Assembly: GCA_018818235.1 (NCBI GenBank) | Contig: JAHISE010000066.1 | Span: 1 to 7,491, forward strand | Length of the DNA stretch: 7,491 nucleotides | Origin: Patescibacteria group bacterium | Lineage (GTDB): Bacteria > Patescibacteriota > Gracilibacteria > Peribacterales > Peribacteraceae | Reading direction: 5' to 3' | Shown: in pieces, positions 1 to 5,499 of the stretch | Numbering within the stretch: the stretch's first letter is position 1 | Layout: each line of letters begins with the position of its first letter | Position numbers and translations under genes: made by a program | Notes under the pieces: generated by a model | Databases searched by the model: none | What the model was told of the DNA's origin: nothing | Seen by the model: only the letters and a program-made list of their open reading frames with translations

Positions 1-206
1 GAAGCAGAATCGGTATCACAAGACGTTCCAGGAATTCTTCGATGTAACGGTTTCCTTTTTCCAAAACATCGAGCGGTATAATCCGGAGTTACAGTCACTT
101 CTGTCAATGAAATTTGAGATTATTAAGTCAAACTAGTATACATAAGCCAAAAATCAACGACCTCAAGCTTGAGTGAATTAGTACTATTTTAAACGCGGAG
201 GAGTAT
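1..206 (+). mobile_element. Right end of an IS630-family insertion sequence (partial)
   Basis: This stretch holds the 3' end of a transposase gene and about 70 bp of noncoding sequence that ends near a TA dinucleotide at 204-205, as expected for the IS630/Tc1-mariner group, which targets TA. The proposed right end, read inward on the minus strand from 206, starts ATACTCCTCCGCGTTTAAAA. The subterminal stretch 176-196 matches 5401-5421 at 18 of 21 positions; that second site is the inner right end of the MITE in this window. A 12-bp palindrome, CTCAAGCTTGAG, lies at 162-173. The left end of the element is outside the window, so the exact boundary and the TA duplication cannot be confirmed. The element ends about 11 bp beyond the stop codon of the helicase gene. 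Confidence 0.65.
2..136 (+). CDS. IS630-family transposase, C-terminal fragment (5' end outside window)
   Basis: The frame starting at base 2 is open to a TAG at 134-136 and encodes the last 44 residues of a protein. It begins KQNRYHKTFQEFFDVTVSFF and ends NPELQSLLSMKFEIIKSN. The pattern of an aromatic-rich helix (FFDVTVSFFQNIERY), then a leucine-rich segment (LQSLLSMKF) and a short hydrophobic strand is what I recognise from the C-termini of IS630-type DDE transposases. These enzymes cut and rejoin element ends at TA sites. The DDE catalytic residues lie upstream of the window, so activity cannot be judged. The following IS630-like terminal sequence and the related MITE at 5175-5431 support the call. 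Confidence 0.6.
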   Translation, partial: KQNRYHKTFQEFFDVTVSFFQNIERYNPELQSLLSMKFEIIKSN

Positions 207-216
207 TGTCTTTGAA

Positions 217-1884
217 TCAACCAACCACGCACTTACTTGTCTCTTGTTCGTGAAGCAACACAAAAACCCTTGCAAGTCTAATCTCATCATACGAATATTT
301 ACCTTCCAATTCATCATGAATAGGTTTTAGTTTTTCCGTACCGTGCACATCAAAATACTTTTTAATTTCCATAAAACTTCCGGTTGGAGGATGGAGGTAT
401 GCAATGTCGGGTGTGTGTCCTTCCAAAATCAATCGTTCTATATGATTTATGATAGTTCCTTCTTTCCAGCCAAGCTTCGTAGCAATGTCTTTTATCGAAT
501 GCCGCTCCTTTATAAGTTCTTCTGTTTGAATATGATTTGGAATATTGCTTTTACGTTTGCGACCTCTAAGTTGCTCATTTTGATTTTTGAGAGTTGGTAT
601 CGGATTCATTGGGGGCTCATTCGGTAAGGATGCAGACAAGTAATCCCATTCCGATTGAACGGATTTGTAAAATTCCTGAACGGCATATTCCACAAAGATA
701 CTTTTTTCATCCCATGCTTCTATAAAGAGCCCTTCCTCGGATCTTGCTCTGCTAAGAGCAACATAAGCATGTCCCGATTCCCAAAGTCCACTCATGCTTA
801 CCATCAATCGATCTATGGATGCTCCCTGTGCCTTGTGAATCGTAGTTGCCCATGCAAGAGTGACGGGGAAATTCTCCGCACGTGCTCGAACAGATCCGTT
901 GCCGTCAAGCAATGTAAATTCTTCACGGCTAAGTTCTATGTTTTCTCCATTAAGCAAAGAGACAGAAAGGAATTCATTGTTCATCTCTTTTACAATGCCA
1001 AGGCTGCCATTAACGTATGAATAGGGGAATGACATGGCGTTTTTCCTGAGCATTACCAATGCACCGATTTTAAGATGAAGGACTTCGGGGATCGGGCATT
1101 GTTTTTTTAACCGATCCACGTATTGGCTTCTTCCCGCATATGATGTTTCGAATGATCGTGATTCACCCGGCAGTATTTGCAATCTTTGCATATTGTATCG
1201 GTCAGCAGATACTCGGTGAGGAAACAATCTTGTTCCGGTAAATGTGGGATCTGACTGTGCCATTCTGCTTGCGAAAAACATTCTCACTTCTTCGGTCACC
1301 ATTCCTTCGCGCACGCTACGCAGTATTTTTAAAAGATTTGGTTCATTTGTTCGAACTGATGTTTGCAGGAATACGGATCTAAATTGGCTTTGTTCCCAAG
1401 CAGGATGCAGGAATGCCCAATCTTTATCTCTTTGCTCTGTTTGTACCGGAGGTAGCTGTGCAAAATCACCGACGACAATCATTCTAAGCCCTCCCCAAGG
1501 CTCAAGACTTTCTCTTACACACTGTGCTATCTCCTGTGCTGTTGCGATTGTTTCCCCCGAGAGCATAGATACTTCATCAACAACAATACACTCCGCTTGT
1601 TGAATACGTTTATGTAGAGGACCGCTTCTAAGTGCGCGTTCAACAGTTGCAGCCCTTCCACCTTCCAGAATACCCAAACCAAAAAAACTGTGGAATGTTC
1701 TTCCTTCTACAATAACTGCTGCTGCACCTGTGCTTGCCAGAACCGGATACTCTTTGCGGCTTTTCCCATGAAGATATTGTTGTAACAGAAAACTTTTACC
1801 TGTTCCTGCAGCCCCAGTTAAAAACACATTCTCTTTTCCGCAGAGCAGATGTAAGGCCTTGGATTGGCAGGGGGTGAATTGCAT
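217..1884 (-). CDS. Pif1/RecD2-like superfamily 1B DNA helicase with C-terminal helix-turn-helix domain
   Basis: This 555-residue protein is a 5'-3' SF1B helicase of the Pif1 type, an ATP-driven enzyme that unwinds DNA in replication, repair or recombination. Visible motifs in order are Walker A GAAGTGKS (24-31), motif Ia STGAAA (51-56), Walker B VVDEVSM (101-107), motif III GDFAQLPPV (139-147), motif V TIHKAQGASID (348-358) and motif VI YVALSRAR (374-381). All key ATPase residues are present. Residues about 445-500 form an HTH-like segment (SIKDIATKLGWKEGTIINHI), as found at the C-terminus of some RecQ and Pif1 proteins (HTH_40 type). The first ATG precedes the usual Pif1 N-terminus (QSKALHLL...NVFLTGAAGTGKS), so the start is credible although no Shine-Dalgarno site is seen. 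The gene stops with TGA just outside an IS630 end. It appears to be a single-gene unit and I found no clear promoter. The function as helicase is firm; the cellular role is unknown. Confidence 0.93.
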   Translation of the reverse strand: MQFTPCQSKALHLLCGKENVFLTGAAGTGKSFLLQQYLHGKSRKEYPVLASTGAAAVIVEGRTFHSFFGLGILEGGRAATVERALRSGPLHKRIQQAECIVVDEVSMLSGETIATAQEIAQCVRESLEPWGGLRMIVVGDFAQLPPVQTEQRDKDWAFLHPAWEQSQFRSVFLQTSVRTNEPNLLKILRSVREGMVTEEVRMFFASRMAQSDPTFTGTRLFPHRVSADRYNMQRLQILPGESRSFETSYAGRSQYVDRLKKQCPIPEVLHLKIGALVMLRKNAMSFPYSYVNGSLGIVKEMNNEFLSVSLLNGENIELSREEFTLLDGNGSVRARAENFPVTLAWATTIHKAQGASIDRLMVSMSGLWESGHAYVALSRARSEEGLFIEAWDEKSIFVEYAVQEFYKSVQSEWDYLSASLPNEPPMNPIPTLKNQNEQLRGRKRKSNIPNHIQTEELIKERHSIKDIATKLGWKEGTIINHIERLILEGHTPDIAYLHPPTGSFMEIKKYFDVHGTEKLKPIHDELEGKYSYDEIRLARVFVLLHEQETSKCVVG

Positions 1885-1939
1885 TAAATATACTTAGATT
1901 GTTTGCTGAGTTTAAAGGTTATTTCAGTAATGTGCATAT

Positions 1940-2025
1940 GGTGTATTAAAGTACACCTGAATGCAAGGGGAAATTCGTTCGGAATATATCAGTGCTTAAT
2001 GTAAACAGGCTATGATGGATCATAG
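1940..2025. repeat. Two small hairpins between the helicase and the Tat-signal gene
   Basis: Two inverted repeats lie in the 142-bp gap. GGTGTA (1940-1945) pairs with TACACC (1952-1957) across a 6-nt loop. CTATGAT (2010-2016) pairs with ATCATAG (2019-2025) as a near-continuous palindrome ending 1 bp from the stop codon of the Tat-signal gene. On the minus strand neither is followed by a run of T, so they are not classical intrinsic terminators. The second could still help end transcription or protect the mRNA 3' end, or be a protein-binding palindrome. Only the inverted repeats themselves are certain. Confidence 0.35.
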
Positions 2026-2026
2026 A

Positions 2027-3169
2027 TCACAATGATTTATGATGCTGCGCGATAGCCGGATCTTTTACGAGGGATAGCTTGCAATCAATTTTGCGGTCGT
2101 TTTCTGGAATAAGTGAGGGATCCACTCGTAGTATGTATTGCTCACCTCCCATTTTGTCTTCGCCAAAGATAGATGCCATTCGTTTGATCCGTTCTGATTC
2201 CGGTAACTGTAGTTCTCGTTCGATTTCCATATGTGCAGAACCAATAGCAATACAACTGCGTGGTTTCTTTCCAATGGTTGGAGTCAGCATGGCAGCGATG
2301 CTTTCTGCTTTCTGCGCGATTAATGCATTGCGACCTTCGAATCCTGCGGAATCGAGCTCCGGATGTGCGACAGCATTAAATTGTGTAAGTGCTTTTGATG
2401 CTTTGGTTGAGGGTGCAGCATTATCAGGATTCTTTCCTGATATCGATCTCAAAATTGTGCTGCTTACCTGTAATGCCGGGGTAAGAAAGTAAGCTCCAAT
2501 TGCTCCCGTGCCGGCACGCAACATGCCACGTCTTGTTTGTCCTTGTATCGATTTATCCTCTGATCCTTTGGGAAGCAGTTTGCGAGATATCGCTCGAGCT
2601 GCAGGAGTACTTGTATGGTTTTCTGGATGAAGTGCGAACTTCAATGCTTCGGTTCCTACAAAAGTTTCTGCAGCCCCGACAGCAGTTAATCCTGCCCAAG
2701 TGCTAACTCCGGTGAGTGTTTCCAGGTTTGTAGAGCTATCGACAAAGAAGATGGGTTTGTGTTGTGTAGCAGCAGCAAGAACCAGATTTCTGTATGGTTT
2801 GTAGGAGGGAAGATTTTCAATCATTTGTTTGATATCAATATCATCCTTGCAGGAGCTGTAATCAAAATCGCATAATTCAAGGATAAGATAGTCTGCTTCG
2901 TCCATTGCATTAGCTTTTAAAGAAAGATCATGGCGACAATAGAGGATGTTGTGTATGCCTTTCTCTCCTTCGACAACTGATTCATTACCTCGTTCAGATT
3001 CAACCACGCTATCCGCTGCCGATGCTGCCCCCAGAGAAAAGACACCAAGTGCGGCTTTCTTGAAAAAATTTCTACGTGATTTGATCTTATCGAGCTTCTT
3101 CGGTTCAATATTTTCTTTCTCATTCTGAGGCGGTTCGTGATCAGGGTTTTGTGTTTGTTGTTGATCCAC
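2027..3169 (-). CDS. Tat-signal protein, distantly TraB/Tiki-like
   Basis: The protein has 380 residues and a GTG start. The first 30 residues are hydrophilic (Q/E/K-rich). Then comes a twin-arginine motif SRRNFFK (31-37), a hydrophobic stretch AALGVFSLGAASAA (39-52) and an A-x-A type end, together a Tat export signal for folded proteins. Residues 73-105 (ILYCRHDLSLKANAMDEADYLILEL), PIFFVDSST (139-147) and RNALIAQKAESIAAML...CIAIGSAHMEIE (280-317) resemble the pattern of the TraB/PrgY/Tiki superfamily: an early H, then LxLEL, a strand ending in D, RN.....I, and a late G-x-A-H. This is inference from pattern and the family match is distant. A second twin-arginine-hydrophobic segment, TRRGMLRAGTGAIGAYFL, starts at 212. 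The gene has its own near-consensus promoter, whose -10 box ends 6 nt before the GTG, so the mRNA is probably leaderless and the GTG start is well supported. Confidence 0.75.
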   Translation of the reverse strand: MDQQQTQNPDHEPPQNEKENIEPKKLDKIKSRRNFFKKAALGVFSLGAASAADSVVESERGNESVVEGEKGIHNILYCRHDLSLKANAMDEADYLILELCDFDYSSCKDDIDIKQMIENLPSYKPYRNLVLAAATQHKPIFFVDSSTNLETLTGVSTWAGLTAVGAAETFVGTEALKFALHPENHTSTPAARAISRKLLPKGSEDKSIQGQTRRGMLRAGTGAIGAYFLTPALQVSSTILRSISGKNPDNAAPSTKASKALTQFNAVAHPELDSAGFEGRNALIAQKAESIAAMLTPTIGKKPRSCIAIGSAHMEIERELQLPESERIKRMASIFGEDKMGGEQYILRVDPSLIPENDRKIDCKLSLVKDPAIAQHHKSL

Positions 3170-3175
3170 AAAGAT

Positions 3176-3204
3176 ATTATATCATTATTTGTTATATATG
3201 TAAA
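3176..3204 (-). promoter_or_regulatory. Sigma70-type promoter of the Tat-signal gene, probably leaderless
   Basis: On the minus strand TTTACA (3199-3204) is followed after 17 bp by TATAAT (3176-3181). Only 6 nt separate the -10 box from the GTG at 3169. Since transcription normally starts about 6-7 nt after the -10 box, the first transcribed base should be at or next to the start codon, giving a leaderless mRNA. Confidence 0.75.
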
Positions 3205-3269
3205 TTTTAAGTCTTCTCCAATACAAGATGAGCATAAACCGTGTTGACTCTTGATCATCCGATTTGGGT

Positions 3270-3364
3270 TTGGCTCCACGAGTCAAACGCGATAATAACA
3301 CTGGTGATGGACAACGGTTATTGGAAGATTGTGGCTAAGAAGTTGAGGTTGATTGAGAGTATTA
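3270..3364 (+). repeat. Intergenic repeat, copy 1 (complete, most diverged)
   Basis: This copy starts TTGGCTCC and runs to the base before the stop codon of the M23-like gene. It aligns without gaps to copy 2 over the last 67 bp, with about two thirds of the first 60 bases identical (hand count). The plus strand stays open in the same frame in all copies and would read WLHESNAIITLVM, DNGYWKIVAKKLRLIES here, against WLPSSN.IITLLADRDYWK in the others. It sits between the M23 stop codon and the promoter of the Tat-signal gene. I do not recognise the family. It could be a decayed coding segment or a recombination repeat. Confidence 0.7.
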
Positions 3365-4027
3365 TCAGTAACGAAACATCGAGTAGGGGGATGGGAATAG
3401 CATTTCAATAGTTCTTAAATCATCAGATGTTACGTATCCTTTAAACATACGCCCATCTTCATACGCTTTCTGTGTAATGATCTGTAGATGGGTGTGCGTA
3501 AACCAACTTCCGCTATCAGAATATGCTCCAGTTTTTCCAATCAATTGCCCTGCCTCAATATTGTCACCTTCTTTGATTATATGATTTGAGTTCAAATGAC
3601 CATAGAGTGAATAGAATGGTTTAGAGTTTGTCTGATGCTCTAAGACAACGTATCCACCATAACTGCCAACTTCTATTTCTTTGCCAATGTGAAATACTCT
3701 GCCTTCGATGGGTGCATGGAGTCGTAATCCTTCGGGAACAATAACATCCAAACCAGCATGATAGATGCGACCCTCTTCAATCATTTGTGGGTAGTTTCGA
3801 AGCACAGAAGAGCGTTCCTCAAGATATTTTCCAATGCCCCACTGATGACCCGAGGCTTCTAGTTCATCAAAGACTATCTTCTGAAATTGATCAAAGTTTC
3901 TTGTGTCAAATTCGAGAGTTGTTGGATTCTGGGATGAGAAGTCGAACAAGTACGGTTCGCCCTTCAGTTGTGTATCAAACAGTGGAGCAATATATTGCTG
4001 GTGATGGAGGAGATTAAGCGGATACAT
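3365..4027 (-). CDS. M23 (LytM/lysostaphin-type) metallopeptidase-fold protein without signal peptide
   Basis: The protein has 220 residues. The M23 zinc site is intact: HAGLD (H90, D94) and HTH (H178, H180), with the additional conserved YGHL (H144). Enzymes of this family cut glycine-containing peptides or peptidoglycan cross-links. The segment W63...GKYLEER, then HAGLDVIVPEG and FYSLYGHL...GSWFTHTHLQI, resembles the M23 domain that I recall from large phosphotransferase-M23-aminotransferase fusion proteins more than secreted endopeptidases. That is family memory, not a search. There is no signal peptide or membrane segment, so the substrate and location are unclear; a cytoplasmic role is possible. 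The ATG lies inside the 3' end of the formyltransferase gene (14-bp overlap) with no Shine-Dalgarno site, which implies co-transcription and translational coupling. The stop codon abuts repeat copy 1. Confidence 0.85.
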   Translation of the reverse strand: MYPLNLLHHQQYIAPLFDTQLKGEPYLFDFSSQNPTTLEFDTRNFDQFQKIVFDELEASGHQWGIGKYLEERSSVLRNYPQMIEEGRIYHAGLDVIVPEGLRLHAPIEGRVFHIGKEIEVGSYGGYVVLEHQTNSKPFYSLYGHLNSNHIIKEGDNIEAGQLIGKTGAYSDSGSWFTHTHLQIITQKAYEDGRMFKGYVTSDDLRTIEMLFPSPYSMFRY

Positions 4028-4937
4028 GTTGTTGTGGGGTAACTTGGGATGTATGGCGGTTCATATGCATGAAGATATGTTCAACATAGTGTCGTAGCCC
4101 TGTTACCAACAGCGGTAACTTTGCTTGCTGGTAATTGCGATACCGAAGATGTTGTGGGTCATCATATGGATAGACGGGTGTGCCTTCCATGTGAGCAATG
4201 GGCGGTCCGTCGTCAATGACTTTGTTTATGAGATGTAGTGTAGCTCCAGTAATGGTGTTCTCATCTTGCTGTGATCTATCAATCGCATCCTGTGTTAGCG
4301 TCGGACCACGGAAGCAGTACTGATGATTCTTCAAGGTAATTGCAGGGTGAATATTCAATATTCGCCCGTACATGTCATGTTCTTGTCCAATCAAGTGCTC
4401 AATTCTTGCCATGTAGTGATCAGAGAGCAATATATCGGCATTTCGCTGCTGCATCCGCTCTGCAACCTGATGTTCAAACTCTCTTTTGAGCTCTGCTTTT
4501 TGCTCAGGTTCTTGTCGTCCATTGATTGTGCGGAAGTTTGATGGAATCCAGTGCGTCATGCCTTCTCCGATTACCAGCTCACCAGCATCAGTCCGTAAAT
4601 GCGGCAGATGTATCCAAGGCTCATAGGGTCGAGGTTGAGCAGGGTATGGAGATTGCTGCATGTCAGACTCCATGTCATCCGTAATGATGCCGACGATTTC
4701 AATAAGTCCTGACAAGGCGCCACCTTCTCGAGTTTCATTAATCAATCGTTCGATTGCTCCTTCCATATAACGCCAACCTTCTGGCGTACTAACATTTGTA
4801 CCATTTTGGTCACATGAACCAACATCGCGAACAGATGTGAGTATCATTAGCTTCACTGGCTCTCTGGGCTGTTCCGGCTGAGCAGGTGGTGTAATCCAGT
4901 GCATGGTGCTTTGATAATGAGATGAATGATTCAACAT
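4014..4937 (-). CDS. PurN-fold formyltransferase-like protein
   Basis: The protein has 307 residues. The formyltransferase core is recognisable: ADILLSDHYMARI (167-179), then RILNIHPAI (192-200) carrying the catalytic pair N195 and H197, then TGATLHLINKVIDDGPPI (230-247), in which D242 takes the place of the catalytic Asp of PurN (DxGP). Such enzymes transfer a formyl group from 10-formyltetrahydrofolate to an amine. The N-terminal part (LMILTSVRDVG, then GTNVSTPEGWRYMEGAI) replaces the usual PurN phosphate-binding loop GSGSNLQAL, and a Gln/Pro-rich insert lies at about 93-150. The substrate is therefore probably not GAR. The gene is about 100 residues longer than PurN. It lies 70 nt after a 22-codon leader ORF and 15 nt after an intrinsic terminator, and overlaps the M23 gene. 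M12 is an alternative start; neither has a Shine-Dalgarno site. Confidence 0.85.
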   Translation of the reverse strand: MLNHSSHYQSTMHWITPPAQPEQPREPVKLMILTSVRDVGSCDQNGTNVSTPEGWRYMEGAIERLINETREGGALSGLIEIVGIITDDMESDMQQSPYPAQPRPYEPWIHLPHLRTDAGELVIGEGMTHWIPSNFRTINGRQEPEQKAELKREFEHQVAERMQQRNADILLSDHYMARIEHLIGQEHDMYGRILNIHPAITLKNHQYCFRGPTLTQDAIDRSQQDENTITGATLHLINKVIDDGPPIAHMEGTPVYPYDDPQHLRYRNYQQAKLPLLVTGLRHYVEHIFMHMNRHTSQVTPQQHVSA

Positions 4938-4952
4938 GAGAGAAATAGGTAC

Positions 4953-4983
4953 AGATATAAAAACAGCTCCTGGGAAGGAGCTG
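4953..4983 (-). terminator. Intrinsic terminator between the leader ORF and the formyltransferase gene
   Basis: Read on the minus strand, an 8-bp perfect stem CAGCTCCT / AGGAGCTG (4976-4983 with 4964-4971) with loop TCCC is followed directly by TTTTTATATCT (4953-4963). This is a textbook rho-independent terminator. It lies downstream of a strong promoter and a 22-codon ORF and just upstream of the formyltransferase ATG, so it must either end a short RNA of about 120 nt or be passed conditionally. Confidence 0.88.
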
Positions 4984-5036
4984 GTAGATTCAGAATAAAG
5001 TCAGATATCAGCAGCAGTCCTTCCCTGTACGGGAGG
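4964..5036 (-). promoter_or_regulatory. Candidate transcription attenuator with competing RNA hairpins
   Basis: Four segments of the minus-strand RNA can pair in exclusive ways. Segment 1, CCUCCC (5031-5036), can pair with segment 2, GGGAAGG, as 6 bp with one bulge and a GUACA loop. Segment 2, GGGAAGGACUG (5015-5025), can pair with segment 3, CAGCUCCUUCCC (4972-4983), as 11 bp with one bulged C. Segment 3 contains the whole 5' arm of the terminator, whose 3' arm is segment 4 (4964-4971). So 1:2 plus 3:4 would terminate and 2:3 would read through. The overlapping ORF places Lys codons just before segment 1 and Cys-Cys directly after segment 2. The pairings are seen; the regulation is inferred. 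Confidence 0.55.
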
Positions 5037-5076
5037 TCTTCTTAGCCTTTTTCTGCTTCAAGAGTGAAATCTGCAT
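5008..5076 (-). CDS. 22-codon ORF, possible leader peptide (Lys-rich, ends Cys-Cys)
   Basis: ATG at 5074-5076 opens a 22-residue ORF beginning MQISLLKQKKAKK, continuing TSRT and ending GKDCC, stop TGA at 5008-5010. Five of residues 7-13 are Lys, and the last two codons are both TGC. The start lies 9 nt after a near-consensus -10 box, so the mRNA would have about 2-3 untranslated bases. An intrinsic terminator follows 24 nt after the stop. The size, position and overlap with competing hairpins suggest a leader peptide that senses translation speed. It could instead be a small functional protein, or the transcript could be a noncoding RNA with a chance ORF. I do not recognise the peptide. Confidence 0.5.
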   Translation of the reverse strand: MQISLLKQKKAKKTSRTGKDCC

Positions 5077-5085
5077 AACATGAGG

Positions 5086-5113
5086 ATCATAGAGTAGAAA
5101 CCAGCTATGTCAA
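5086..5113 (-). promoter_or_regulatory. Strong sigma70-type promoter for the leader RNA and the formyltransferase-M23 operon
   Basis: On the minus strand a perfect TTGACA (5108-5113) and TATGAT (5086-5091, 5 of 6 consensus) are separated by 16 bp. Transcription should start near 5079, 3 nt before the ATG of the 22-codon ORF. No other promoter is evident before the formyltransferase gene. Confidence 0.8.
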
Positions 5114-5146
5114 GTGCAGTGAAACTGAGTATAAGAGTGTTTGAAG

Positions 5147-5174
5147 TTGGCTCCCGAGTTCAAATGTTATTATA
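5147..5174 (+). repeat. Intergenic repeat, copy 2, left part (split by a MITE)
   Basis: This piece begins TTGGCTCCCGAGTTCAAA and matches the start of copies 1 and 3; its continuation is found at 5432 beyond the inserted MITE. Joining the two pieces restores the same open frame as in the other copies (WLPSSNVIITLLADRDYWKI). Confidence 0.72.
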
Positions 5175-5431
5175 ATACCAATTTGCATTTTAAATAAAGC
5201 TAACCTTGTATCCCCCTCACACTTCGACATTACTCAGTGTGGCCAACAATCTTGTTGCAAGTAATATCTATGAGTGACCATGAGTCATATCGAATGGCCA
5301 CCCATCCTCTCCCCCTTCGAGAACCCCCTCACCTTAAAATAAGGAGGGGTAGGAGATAAGGAAAAGTAAATAAAACAATTCTTTTCAATTGGAGCATCGA
5401 AATTAGTACCATTCTAAATGCTAATTGGTAT
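5175..5431. mobile_element. 257-bp MITE inserted in repeat copy 2, related to the IS630 element
   Basis: Terminal inverted repeats ATACCAATTTGCATTTTAAA (from 5175) and, read inward from 5431, ATACCAATTAGCATTTAGAA agree at 18 of 21 positions. The flanks TATA at 5171-5174 and 5429-5432 fit insertion at TA, although the exact boundary is ambiguous by a few bases. The inner right end (5401-5421) matches the subterminal region of the IS630 end at 176-196 at 18 of 21 positions. The interior has no gene and contains a GC-rich hairpin, CCTTA-aaa-TAAGG, extended by CCTC/GGGG around 5327-5349. It is a nonautonomous element, probably mobilised by an IS630-type transposase. Confidence 0.75.
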
Positions 5432-5499
5432 AACTTTGCTGGCGGACAGAGATTATTGGAAGATTATTGCACAAAAATTGCAACTGATTGCGGAATGCT
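5432..5499 (+). repeat. Intergenic repeat, copy 2, right part
   Basis: Bases 5432-5460 match copy 3 (6716-6744) with one mismatch in 29. The last 67 bp align without gaps to copy 1. The repeat ends exactly at the stop codon of the Fic gene (5500-5502), the same offset as copy 1 has to the M23 stop codon. The plus frame reads TLLADRDYWKIIAQKLQLIAE. Confidence 0.75.

Noticed and set aside
343..1603. Plus-strand ORFs of 94-121 codons
   Set aside because: They are antisense shadows of the helicase gene, which has a complete motif set.
2079..3128. Plus-strand and alternate-frame ORFs inside the Tat-signal gene
   Set aside because: Antisense or frame-shifted shadows with Cys/Ser-rich, non-protein-like translations.
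2917..3279. 120-codon minus-strand ORF overlapping the start of the Tat-signal gene
   Set aside because: It runs in another frame through the promoter and coding sequence of the better-supported Tat-signal gene, and its translation shows no domain or plausible composition.
217..4937. Alternative genetic code with TGA as glycine (as in some Patescibacteria)
   Set aside because: Glycine is encoded by GGN in all genes, no in-frame TGA interrupts conserved domains, and TGA serves as a normal stop for several complete proteins.
5147..5170. tRNA T-arm-like GAGTTCAAAT in the repeat
   Set aside because: No acceptor, D or anticodon arms can be built around it, and the match is not kept in copy 1.
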